NCBI GenBank assembly: GCA_022749755.1
Contig: CM040446.1
Coordinates: forward strand, 5,448,966-5,512,965
Source: Azadirachta indica
Taxonomy: Eukaryota; Streptophyta; Magnoliopsida; Sapindales; Meliaceae
Direction: 5' to 3'
Length of the DNA stretch: 64,000 nt
Each line of letters starts with the position of its first letter. Positions within the stretch are counted from its first letter, which is position 1. Position numbers and translations under genes: made by a program. Below are positions 24,473 to 37,300 of the stretch, in pieces. Below the pieces are notes generated by a model. The model was not told the DNA's origin, did no database searches, and was given only the letters and a program-made list of their open reading frames with translations.

Positions 24473-27400
24473 ATGTCTTGGCTCTTCAAATCCGTTCAAT
24501 CCGACGACGCGGATTCGTCGCAGCAAAACAGCGCAACCAACCCAAACGGCGGCGTAAAAGATGACCTCTCTGTTCTCGGCGAAACTATCGGCCGTCAATT
24601 ACGTGGTGTTGCCGCTTTTTTGGCGCCACCTCCGGTTACCGAACATCTACCGGCGTCGCCGCCGCAGTCCGACTCCCCGACGTCGCAGAGGCTCCAAGGG
24701 ATTCGCAACGATCTCGTTGAAATCGGAGGCAGCTTCAAAACTGGGCTTTCGCTACTGTCTAGTAACAGGGCGGTTACTGGATTCTCGAAACTCGCTTCTA
24801 ACTTTTTGCAGTTTCAGAATCAGGGTGATGATGATGGTGATTTTGACGGAGTTCCAGGAATTACGGAGGAGGTTGTTGAGTTTGTTAAGGAAATTTCTCT
24901 GCGTTCTGAGTGCTGGAATGATTTCCCTTTATCCGTTGAGAACGGTAAACTTCAATTTGCTTGCTTGATTATATGATAATGTGCCTTCTTCTTAGTGATT
25001 ATAATGATTGAACGTTTTGCTATTTGTTTCTTGCCAATTGCAAATTAAACATAAAGTGTTGAGCAATTTTCTTATTAATTTATAATTATGCCTAGAATGG
25101 AGAAAGAAAAAAGAGTTTTTTTAATTACTAAGAGTTTGAACTCGTGTCATTGGTGTTTATGATCAAAATCTTTTCTTTTAAGTTGGATAGACATGCAAGT
25201 ATGGCGAAATTATTGAAAACTACTACGAATTTTCATGTGGTTGGACTGGGAGACAATCCGTTGCCCTTTTGTTAATGGATGCAAGTTTCAATTTTTCAAT
25301 TGGTATTTGTCAAGATGAATTTTGGTGCATTCTTGAAGTGGTTAACTACTAATGACCAGTGTGATTTCACACCATCAGAGTTGAAAGTTTGGGTTTTCTA
25401 AAAGGACCCCATAAGGATTCAATAGCTCTTGCATTGAGGTACACCATTATTGAGCATAGCTTCTTCGTCTGTTTAGTGAGTGACTGAAAGGTGCAGAAAA
25501 TGGTTTCTCGAGATTCTTATTTGTTGTGTGCTGTTGGGTATTGATTAATCTCATTTGGTTGACATGGTTTTCTTGTGGCACCATTGGCGCTAACACAATG
25601 CTGTGATGTGGTGTAACATCTTTTTTGTTGAGTTTTTTCTTTTTAGTCTGTATCCAGTTCTTATCTGCTCTTATTATCTTATTCTCCCTGTGAATTAGTG
25701 TAATCTGTTTCTGGTTTCTCAGTAATATTCTTGCTTATAAGCTTTCATACTTTCCTCCTATAGTGATTGACCAGCTATTTCTTCAATGCCTTTGTTGAAT
25801 CTTTCGTTACACATAATTTACACAAACTTTCACTGACACCATGGGAAGTTAAAACCTTCGGCTTCGGTTACGGCTACAGTACTGATGTTGGCAAAGCATA
25901 TTATCCAGCTTATATTTTAATATTGCTGGATAAGAAAGCTTTAGCAGCCACAAGTTTGTGGGAATGAGATGGTACGTGTAAACAATTTGGCTGATAGCTG
26001 AATTACCGGGAACTGGTGTCTACTGCTTGATTCTTCTGAGTCAATTGAATTACATTGGGACTTTTAAGGTTAATAACAGGGTTAGATTGAGAATGCCCCC
26101 AGCTGAGTACCAAAAGTTTTGTTTGATGCTTCTGCAGGAGGAGTGTGATAATATCTTACACCTCTATGGTGGCATTTTGTACCCTAACAGCCTTGCTGAG
26201 TGTAATCCTTTGTCATTGAGTAACTGAGGAAAAGGTAGTAAGGCTGAGAAAATCATCGTAATTCCATACTGATCCTTAGGTTGAGTTCATCAGTGCTGTT
26301 CAGAACTTAATTTCTGAGGAACAATCACTGCACTGACCATTATAGCAGTGGCTGATTGGAAAGGGAAAGGCTGAGCTATGTTGCGCTTAAATCAATAGCT
26401 TTACGAAATAATTATGTGTTTCTGTGACTTTTTTGGATAAAGTAGTTCTCCTTCTTTCTTAATTGATAATAAATCAGGTTCTATTTGTTATAGATGATAA
26501 TGTAGTAACTTTGTTTAGGTCTTCTGTACTTTTATGCAATCTCCTTCATATCCTTTGAATCAAATGGATAAGGATAGCTAATAAGACTGCTACAATTGGT
26601 TTTTCATTTTGCAGATTTTGAAATGTCTGATGCTCAGAGAGAACATGTATCTGCTGTTGAACACTTGGTCCCAAGTTTCATAGATCTTAGGATGAACCTT
26701 CGTCCTCACTTGGGAGACAACCGATTTTGGATGATCTATTTCATATTGTTGCTCCCAAGACTTAATGAAGAGGATTTTGAGCTTCTATCAACCCCAAAGG
26801 CAAGATTTTCGTTCATATGTTATCTTATTTTTCTATTTTAAATTTTATTGGCATGGAAAGTCTAGAAATAGTCATTATGGGGTAGACATATGGTCTTATG
26901 ATTATTTCATCAAACCTAGGACTTCCTTGTGTTGGCCCGGAAATGTTCTTTTGGCCTCTTATCTATGGAATTTCAGCTCTAAACCATGCACTTTAGGTAC
27001 TTTATTTTTTGCTATTCTTTTGACTGGAAACAGATCCTTTTTATTAATGAACTGGAGTATAAAAGTTGTGAATCAGAAGTCCATTGAGAATTACAAATAA
27101 AACATCGAACATAAAAAGCCCCAAAATCAAAACCAAAACAAAATCCCTACTACTCAATGAATTTGGACACATGTGATGATACTTTTGTTTGTAAATTGCT
27201 TGCCTCCTTTGATCTAGTCAGATTTTGGCACTTCTAACTTCGCTTCTTTTTCCCCTTTTTGTGCAAGTATTTATTAACATGCTTCCTTTGCTGGTAAAGC
27301 CTGAAATTTGTTAGGACATTTGTTAGTATAGAAAAAGTAAACTTTTTATAAAAACTTTCATTAAGAGGCAAGATGTCAGAATGGGTTTTCTTAATTAAAT

Positions 27401-28489
27401 AAAATAACAGAATCAGTACCATACCCTCATTATTATTTCCTTAATTAAAACCTTACCTCTCACCCAACACCCCAACAACCGCTGCTAATGACAGCTCTTC
27501 ATTATTATCTCATTAAAACCGAGTATCTCCCTGTCAGCTGTCACCACCAATAACAAGCTACCATGAAGAATATCACCAGTACGATGATCAAACTGCCCCT
27601 CCACCACATCACCATTATCCTTACGAGTGCCACTCCCAGTGACAACACCAATGCCACCACCACCACCACCATTGTAATTGTGATTTTTTGATATGAGGAA
27701 ATTTGTGTCATAGTATTGGTTTTAAGATGTTTTTCTGGTAAAAATCAAATAAAATTTAACCCTTTGTATTCAAACATTAAAAACAAAAGCAATCATATCA
27801 TCCGGTTCATGCATTCTAAATTTTTTCATATGTTAATCAAGTTCATATATATTTGGATGTTAGATAAGAAAACAAATGTTATCTCAATATGGTGCAAGAA
27901 ACATTTTGTACCGTTGACTACATTTATCAAATAACATTTATCAATGAGACTTCTCTTAATTAGTGCTCTCTCATTGCAGATTATAGAAACAAGAAATATA
28001 CTTCTGCAGAAGCTGCAAAACAAGAGGAAAGCACAAGTGGAGAAGTCTAATCCTCATGATGAATCTAAAGAGGTCAGTGAGACACAAGGGGAGAATATCA
28101 CATCTGCAGGAAAGGTGGTCAGTGAGATTGTAAATGCGACAGAAGGTTTAGAAATTGATGACGAAGAGAATGCCGAGCAATGGTTTGAAGAGACAGATGT
28201 AGAAACAATCATTTCAACGAATACCCAGAAAAAGATTCAACATGAAGAGGATGATGTCTCATTCAGTGATTTAGAGGATGATAGCAATGATCTTCCTCGT
28301 AGACTATCAGCCCATAGACCAGCAGAGGACGTTAAGGCTGCCTCGCCCAGTGGATCCAATGATTGGGTTCAATTGAATGATAGTTCCGTGAATCGGAGTG
28401 ACCAAGAGAAGCCTCGCCAGTCAACTTCCCGGGATAAAGACTCAGAAGGTGAATCAAGCGACTGGCTTACTGTTGATGATTATGATTAG
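24473..28489 (+). CDS. BSD-domain-containing protein
   Basis: A plant BSD-domain protein of unknown biochemical role (BSD is named after BTF2-like transcription factors, synapse-associated proteins and DOS2-like proteins). Three exons: 24473-24944, 26615-26799, 27980-28489, 388 aa. It starts MSWLFKS, a usual opening in this plant group. The BSD domain spans the exon 1/2 junction to the end of exon 2 (about residues 140-220) with the diagnostic adjacent Phe-Trp in NRFWMIYFILL. The C-terminal half is acidic and low-complexity, ending SSDWLTVDDYD. Intron 1 is 1.67 kb, GT-AG. Intron 2 (26800-27979) begins GC: the donor is CCAAAG|GCAAGA, giving STPK|IIETR across the join, which matches the family. 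No in-frame GT donor nearby would do the same. Ordinary single-copy type gene, complete by this reading. Confidence 0.88.
27430..27690. other. GC-richer CCA/CAC-rich island within BSD intron 2
   Basis: Inside an AT-rich intron this block is rich in CCA and CAC triplets, and runs of coding-like texture appear on both strands (for example HEEYHQYDDQ on the + strand), each closed by stops. It may be part of a MITE or a captured gene fragment. I could not find matching terminal repeats or recognise a source gene. Confidence 0.3.
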
Positions 28490-31344
28490 GTAGCTGAAAG
28501 ATGTTTGATATATGCAGCAGATTTATTGTAAAGTTTCAAAAATTATTCTTATTTTGGGTTCTGTGTTTGCGGATCTCAATTTTCAACCAGCACCAGCAGG
28601 AAGTGTTACTGTTTAAAGTAATAATTCAGTCAGTCACTGTCACTATTCAAGTCACCTTTTATCACGCTGAATTAAGTTCTTACATTTTGTTTCTGTATAT
28701 AACTCTTTTTTCTTTTTTTTTTTTAAAAAAAAAAAATTCAGAATTATTCCAGAAGTTGTAAATTTAACTTTGTTAGTTCCAATCTTTCTGTACATTTTCT
28801 CATCCATTGTATTTCTGTGTTGCACAGAAATGACCTTTGCCTGCATTACCATCGATCTGATTGTCCGATATAATGTTACGTTGTGGATTGCATTATTTGT
28901 CTTAGATACATGAAAGGACAATTATACTAAACTGCTTTTTCAGATGAACATAACCGAAAGAAAAATTGCATAGCGTGCCGGAAAATCTCTTCCATTGTTG
29001 CTGCCAATTCTTGTGTTGCCACAAGGTGGGTAAGGGTAACAAATACTCTTATGAGGGCCTTCTAACGTGAGCTTTGCTTCGCTTTTTATCGGGTCTCGAA
29101 TATGATCTTTAATCAAAGAGTAGGAATGTAATGCAATTTTATATTAGGAAATTTACTCAAATGACCTAAATTTAGTCTGAAAGTTTACAAATAACTACCA
29201 TTTAAAATTATATTACAAAATAATTAATTAAAAATTTTTTAGACAAAATTATTTCCACGTCCAGTCTCATAAAAAGTAATTTAAAAATAACTAGTCTTGA
29301 TTTTTTTTTTTTTATGCTAGAAAATGTTAAATTTGCAAAAAGTTTGTCATGAAGACATTTTTATTCAAAATTTATTGCGATGGTCCTTTTTTAATGTAAT
29401 TTTGAATAATAATCAAAAATAAGTTGAGGAACTAAAAATTAAGTGATCTTGAAAAAAATTCCCATTATATTATTATTAATAGTCATCACAAGTCGATGCC
29501 ATATATAATACTTCTAAATTGGTGAGGCCCTCGACGTGAAAATTATTCTTCATTACTTTCTCTTATCTACTTTGCATGCTCAAGTTGAAGTAATACAAAT
29601 GTATTTTCATTGTGTGTATGTGCGCCCACGTGTGTGTATTCGAAAGGCTTACTTGAACCCAAACCAAGCACCAGTGTTGGGCGTCCAACGCCGCACGTGA
29701 GAATTGGTGGTTCTTTTTTCTGACTCTGAGATCATACGGTGAAAAAAAAAAAATTTATAATATCTTACGAGAGAGGGAGAAATATTAAGACATTTTGGAT
29801 TTATATGAATTTAAGATTAAAAAAGAAAATTGCTACTTATACTCGTAGAATCGATAGATTTTCTTTTTCATTTTACATATTACAAAAGAATACATGAATT
29901 ACGTCGAATATTATATGAGGTTGCGAATGAGTTGAACTGCTATTAACACGAAAAATAATTCATGTTACAGCTTGTAGCTTGCATGGGCTCGATCTAAGCT
30001 CATATTTTTAGCCTCAAAAATCTAATGGAACAATACACGACCCAGTATGAGAGAGCCAATAATTAATTTAAAATATTTTAAACATTAAATTAATAAACTA
30101 TAGTCAGTTAACACTTGTGTGAACATCAAATTTAGAGATACTTTTATAATTTTAGCCAATCAATTTTTCTAAAAAATATTTAAAAAATTTAAATAGGAAA
30201 AGCTCAAAACTCAGTACAACATGACATAAATGTAATAGGCTTATGAGTTATATCTTTTTGATCTTTTAAAAATTGAGTATGAGAAGAGTACGACATAAAA
30301 CAAAATTAAACTTGAGTTTTATAGGTCAGGCCAACACGATAAAGCACGTTTACCTACTCCACTGCATCATCATCCTAAAGAAAAGTTACCAATTCAATCA
30401 ACTAGTACACAAAAATGTTTTTAATTTGATACTTATACAATATTATTACAGCATAACTTTTCTACATTACTTTAACTGTTATTATTATGCTTACAATATA
30501 GTAGGGATCCATAGGATACTTATAGAAACTCAAGAACTTTCTAAATATACAAATTATAATCTTATTTTTATTAAAGAGTAATGTTAGACATCACAAATGA
30601 ATGGTAATTTGTTTAACAGATGTAACACTATAATATTTATTAAATAAAACATGAAACTCAAGACCTAAAACGATGGACTGGTAATATTACATTTGATAAA
30701 ATGTCTCAAATTATTTATTAATATAATTTTGTATATTTAATAAATGTAAAAATTCAAGACGTACCTGATAATTTGGTAGTTTTTTTCTTGCAAAAGAGTT
30801 GCCAAAACTCTCTTACAGACTTCTCCCCCAGCACTAATTCCAACTCTAATGCAAAGATGGTTTATAGTTACAGCTAATGCAATGTTTTGACTATAATTTA
30901 CAGCATATGCTGCACTTCATCAATGAAAAATAATGGATTGTTTAAGTTCTCCCTTGAATATTATTATCGAATTTGTATTCAACTAAGAGTATGCGTAAAA
31001 CTGTTATACTTTTGCTTAACTTTAAACGCACAGCTAAAATATTTGATAAATATTCATATCTATCAACCACCTATTAAATTTTACTCGACAACTAGTAATT
31101 TCATATTCCCAACTGTGAATTAAAGCAAATCCTCAATTTCAAACATACTCTAAATGAAAAAAGAAACATAATGGTACTTTATACCTTGAAATGTCGAGGA
31201 TATTAAGAGCTAGGAAATGAATATTCAAAGGAAATGAACATACCTTGAAACTGACATTTCAGAAGAACTAAAGCTTCGGCAAGCCACCTCTATCTCAAAC
31301 AGGATTTTCTGCAAAGCATGGATTTTGCAGCGCCAATTAAAAGT
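28490..31344. other. 2.85-kb intergenic region between convergent BSD and SPOC genes
   Basis: Contains the 3' ends of two convergent genes: the BSD 3' UTR to roughly 28.9 kb and the SPOC 3' UTR from 31344 downward. The middle is AT-rich with short open frames that resemble nothing. No transposon signature was recognised. Confidence 0.55.
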
Positions 31345-34342
31345 TCACGGTCTCCAACCTTTCCATCCAGCAGGATGGATGGGAAGTTCACGTGTTCTCA
31401 AAAGTGGGTTTGTTTCTAACCCAACTGAAGAATGTGGCCCGCTTTGTACATACCTGTCTGGAAGTCTTGGCTGCACCACCTTCACAGAAGCATTAATAGA
31501 ACAATGATTTTCACAAGGAATTGCATAGGTAGTGAATGGGGGATGAGTGACTAGCAAAGGACTTGAAAGGCTACAAGAACTTCCAAATACTGAGCTGGGT
31601 ACTTTTGAAGAGACAAAAGCTGTGGACGCAGAAGTTATCCGAGGCACTAACAGCTTCCAAGGCTCAGTGTATGGTGGGCACCGTTCTGGCATGTAACTAC
31701 TATCCCCATTGAAAAGATTCTTCGAGGTAACCGCAGCAGCACTAACTGGCATTAAAATACCTCTGCTTTGGGTAATTTGTGATTCTTCATGGGTAGAAAC
31801 TTTCTTCAGCACAGGCATTCTCTGGATGTCATCCAGAGGAAACATTGCACGATTGCAAATTTCTGATCTTTGTTTGTTGAATGCCGATAGTGAATGTACA
31901 GTTGGAACAGTCAGCTGCATTGATCCAGCCATTTTCCTTTGTCTGTTGGTCAAAAATTTCTTGTCAACAGTTGCAGCATTTAAACATTCACTCATCGGAC
32001 TTTGTGATTTACCACATGCAGTTCTGAAGTCAAATTCAGGGAGGTCATCATCATCAAGAGTATATTTAGGCTGTTTTGTGTCACCAGATGGGCAAGCTAA
32101 GAAGGCAGGTTTTTGGAGTTCCACACCATGTTCAGGTCTCTCCATGCTTGACTTGTGTCTAAGAGGTGCTTCAACATCAGACGACTCTGACATAGAACCC
32201 CTGACAGAAGCAGAGTCTATTGCACACTTGGAATCTGTAAATCTTTCAGGTTTCAAAACTGATGTCAGTGAGAGATCAGCACTGCAGAAGAATTCTGCAA
32301 TCCAAGTTGTACTTCACTACTTTTTATATGCTTGCCTTCAGTTTTGCCAGTTCCTGTGCTCTCAAGAGTACTGATCTCTGTTTCTGATGCACTCAGAATG
32401 GATTCCTGAACTGGTTGTATAGAGGACAAATTTTTTTCTGCAAACCTTTGGTTGGAAGAACTGGAAGAGGAGTTGAAAGGATGCTCTGATAAGGAACAAC
32501 TGTTCCTATCAGATTTCTTTGTGGCAGAATTATTAGATGCTCCATTTTTTCGCCACACAACACAGCCAATCAAAGAGTCTTTGTTGTCTACTACAGCAGC
32601 CATGCCTTTGAAGAACCCATGTTTTGCAAGTATTGTGATGATAGTATCACTGCAAGGACAAACATAAAGATCAACACCTGGTGACAGTTTCACAATACCA
32701 ACCCTCCCCTCTTCTCTGTAGCCTTTTGCAACCTGTAAATCAGGATGAATCACAACAAAGCATGAATCTAATCTGTTGATCAGTAAACTTTCAGGATAAA
32801 CTCAATTCACTTGATGACCATATCCAACTTCTTCCATTCTGATCTACTCACCTTTTTCATGCCTACCAGTCCAGATTTTGAAGACCCTTCTTTCCAGCAC
32901 AACGAGATTACCTGAAGATAGATTCAGAGACTTATTTATGTATGTGTTCCCTCAACACATGTAAATTACTGGAATGGATTTGCTTGACTAGTTGGTAAAA
33001 AATTTTGATCTATGTCATGTACAGACAAAATAATATAACTATAGTTTATTGCTCGGCAGTTCTATTATTTCAGGCATTGGTGCATGTAGTGGCATTAAGC
33101 ACACTTTGTTTATCGTACTTAAATTTTTGGTGCACTCATTCATAAGAATCTTAACCTGTCCCTAGAGGTGCACGAGTACATTAAATATAACTATAAAAAC
33201 TTTCCAAGCATTTAGACCAAGTTAAAGCCTTTCTGTTTTTGTTTTTCTAACTCTCTTAGGGTCTCAATATCTCGCCCCCTGAATGAAATTTCACTGTTTT
33301 CTGAATCTTCATCATTGTCCCCCTAATAATTTAAAGTCAAATTGACATCTTGGGCCATGATTGATGATAGGAAATATGTTATATCCAGACATTTTTCAAT
33401 GGCTGCAGAATAACTGATGTTCAATGCTAGTAGCGACATGGTTAGATGAGTTTAATGAAGAATTTTATACTTTACACATCATTACTATGCAAAGTCGAAT
33501 TATATGAGAATTAAGTCGTCTTCATAGGCAGTGTAATAAATTCATCATTATTTGATCACTGTATTTCAAATTTCCTATCACTCTCATTTGTGGTCTTTTA
33601 TAGTCGCCAATACCCTCCTGTTTTCCTCTTTCTTAGTATTTAACATTTCTTGAGGACCTAACTTCCCTTAGAGGAACCAGCTCCTTCACACAGTAAACAA
33701 TCTGATAGATCATACAATGTAAGGGTCTGAAGGGATCAAATAGATCGGGAATATTAACACATAGAAAGGAGAAAGAGCACCATAATCAAAATTTATATAG
33801 ATGATTAGTTGGCCAAATAAAGAGTAAGAAAAAACTGAAGTTAAAATACCCACTCCTCATGGAAAAGAGTGCAGTTTACATAAATGAACCTCCAAAGAAA
33901 TAATATTTATTTTTGACAATAAAGACGAATCAACAACTATCCAATTTATTGCAAAGAATACTTGGAAATGTAGGAAAACAGAGCATTTCTCTTTGGCCCA
34001 CCACATGGAGTTTCACGAAGTTTTTAGTTCCTCTTTCCAAACAGTTTCCTTTACTCGATGTTTCACATTGTTTAGCCTCCATTTCATTCATTATATTACT
34101 AGATATTTGCAAAAACCAGTGTGCTTTCCCCAGCAATTCTAATTCTTTCTTATTAAAACGAAAGGCAACTGACAAGGTACACCCAGATTACAAACAAGAA
34201 GATTGTAAGAAATACTCAGTTTCTTAAGCAAAACCCTCATTTGTTTCATTGTATTCATCAATTAGATAATCAAAACCCTCAATAGGACTATTGATATATG
34301 CTTGTGTTATTTATATCAATTGCAAAACTCAGTTTCTTAAGC

Positions 34343-34376
<34 letters not shown>

Positions 34377-37300
34377 GTCAACAACAATATAATTCAACTG
34401 CCTTTTAAAAGTATGTTGAAGAAACTTATCTTACCATCAACCCTCGGTTCCTTGAGTGAGAAAGATCTTGAATATATCTTTCAAAAGCCTCTAATCTAAC
34501 TTTCCCTTTGACTTCGGCAACATCACACCAGTTGATGTCAGGCATCTTCTCACCACTGCCGAAAGAAAAAAAGAATGACATACATGGTTAACAAAATAAA
34601 CAGATAAATGAATAACTTGAACCTTGACATATAATTGGTAAACATATTGTCAAGTCAAAGTCTATTATCCCAAAGCAGACGATATGATATCCCAGATGTT
34701 GAATTGCTTTTAATTTATTTCTACTCTTCTAGGTAATATCAAATCAGATTTCTAACTAGACCACCAAATCCAGCACGTAGAAGCAGTCAAAACACCTGGA
34801 CTGGTTCATATATGTATAGACAGAGCGAATAAATCTATAGGATGAATTCAATTATTGGTAAGATGCCAAAATGCTGTCTCATAACAGCACAACAAAATGT
34901 AAAGACATTACTTTGGGAAATTTTAATTGAGAAAAATCCCAGACAATGTCTACATCACATCAAAACCAAGATGCTTATTTAAGAAAAAGCTCTGGATAGA
35001 AACAAGTGATACAAGGTAATCAGCAAAGAAACAGGAAGAAATATGAGTTTAAGTGAAAAACATTTGTCATACAAGAGATTCACCTTTTCATATGTTTGTC
35101 AAGGCAGAGCATCTTTACAGATACAACACTTCAGGTTGCATGACTCTTAAATGTGTGACAATGCCTTCAACCAATTGGTATATCCATTCAGGAAAATCAA
35201 TATGTTGCATCATAATAAAATTATCAGACCAAAGGGCACGTCGCAATATCTTTTTGTCAAAATTTAGATCACCAAATTTTCACAAAGTTCTGATAGAATT
35301 CTGCTGTAAACAATAGTACACTAAATATGCCGTTACACAGGTCTTAGAAATTTTAAGATGTCTTGGGGGATAGAGATATGACCTTAGGTTGACTCTCTTT
35401 TAATTAACAGAACTCTACCAAAAGTTTAATGAGGTTATTGGCACAGAAAATGAGCAGATTTGCCTCCAAACACCTCTCTTTCATCGGAAGAAAGGTCTAG
35501 AACAAAAACTCATGAGTAGGAGTTGCAAATCTAGAGAATCTTTTGGAGTTTCTATCTTGTACTCTAGTGGAAAGTGGACCAATGATGGAAACTGGTCAAC
35601 TTAGCTATGAATAGAACTGCAACGGAGAGCTGCACTGTCTAACTACATTTAATTAGTTAAATACCTACTTTCTTCATCATCCCTCAGCTTGATTATGCTT
35701 TAATCAAATTAAGAGCCTCTTCATCATCCCTCAGCTTGATTATTCTTTAATCAAATTAAGAGCCTTTATTTTCCTTTCTTCTCTTTTTTTTGTATTTGGA
35801 CAATATGAATGACAAGTTTTGGGTCTAGATTCTATTTCTGCTAGTCAGATGAAGAATTTGCAAACAATCACTGAAGTAACTTGGAGATTTACCTTTAGCT
35901 TTAGTCCTAATATGCTCTTGGCTTAGATCTTAAAAGATCTTCAAATTTCAGAGGGGATCCTTAGATTGGAATGAAAAATATTTTTGTCTGAAATAACAAA
36001 TCTTTTTAGTTTCTATCTGCAGTCATTTGAAGAATTTCAAACAAAAAAAAGTAATAATAATAATTCAAGGACTCTTTTTAGTTCCAATTACTTAAGAACA
36101 GTTAACTTCCTGTCTTTTTGTTGGTGTCTCTATTATATGAATTTGGAGAAGTTCATAAAACCAAAAAATAATGTGTAGGTACAGGGATGGTCATGTCTGC
36201 AATCTGCATTGCAGCTTGAGTGATGTCTTGATGGATTTTCCTTCTTATTCTGTCTTCTTTGATGCTATTCTCAGGCATATTGTTTTGAACCCCAGTTTCC
36301 CTATACCTTTCTTCTTATGTCTCTCCTATTTCTAAGGATAATTTCTAGCATCGATGGGGCTAATCACTTAGCTACTTGGATAATCTTTCAATTATTTGGT
36401 CTGAAAATGTATTAAGTTCAGTCAGATTCCAATATAATAATCAGTTGTCATTTCCTTGGTATGGAAAGAAATAACCATATCTTCATTACAATAACTTAGG
36501 TAAATCACATAACCCAAAAAAAAAAAAAATCTGCAAAGTTTTGTAACACGGTATGTATAGGTTACAGTATAAAAATTGGCATCAAAATGACATTTCTCTT
36601 GACTGTGTATGTAATGTGTAATACATAACTAGTATGTATAATCAATTACTATGAATTTTGATCAGGCAAGTATGGACAATTGACCAGATTTTCACTTCAA
36701 CATCCTGCAACAGATATTAAGGTAGAGATAACACATAAATAGTATGCATAATCATGTGAGTTGGCAAGCATTCTTGATTATTTCCAACCGACAATCTTGG
36801 ACCTAAATCAAATTGCACACCAAACTACCAGGGCTTTCAGACCCAAATTCAAGATCAGACATCTCAAATTCTAATTTGATCCAGGTTGGATAAGAGAACT
36901 ACGCCTATTTGGTTGAGAAAACAGAGATGTTCTAATTAGACAGTATTAACAGTAGAGCAAGTGAACGAAGAAAGCAACAGTGTTGTAATTAGACATGTAT
37001 TATACAACTTCTTTGATGAATCCTGAACAAAATTTCCGTTGGGATTCACAATATAAAAAGTATATCCTCTGAAGAACTAGAGTACTGTGCAAGAACATTC
37101 TTTTTGGAGAAATGATTAAGCTTATTTGTTATGCAAAAAATAAAAGGATTCCATTACCAAATGTTTGTACATTAACTTTACCACTGAGTAGAAGATTTAG
37201 ATGTGTGTAAATTTCCATCGTTGACAGTGCATAAATAACATTTAACTAATTAAATGATCCTGGGTGCCAGAACTGCCTAACCATAGAAAGGAGGAAAACA

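Noticed and set aside
25767..26227. Two 66-codon + frames in BSD intron 1
   Set aside because: They lack similarity to anything and do not bridge exons in phase; the exon 1 to exon 2 join is already complete without them.
31345..32256. 303-codon minus frame as an independent gene
   Set aside because: It starts at TTG, has no ATG in a suitable place, and its DDDDLPEFDF motif is the known C-terminal part of SPOC proteins, so it is an exon of that gene.
31709..32374. 221-codon open frame on the + strand
   Set aside because: It is antisense to SPOC exons, which have family similarity and consistent splice phases on the minus strand. The + frame resembles nothing.
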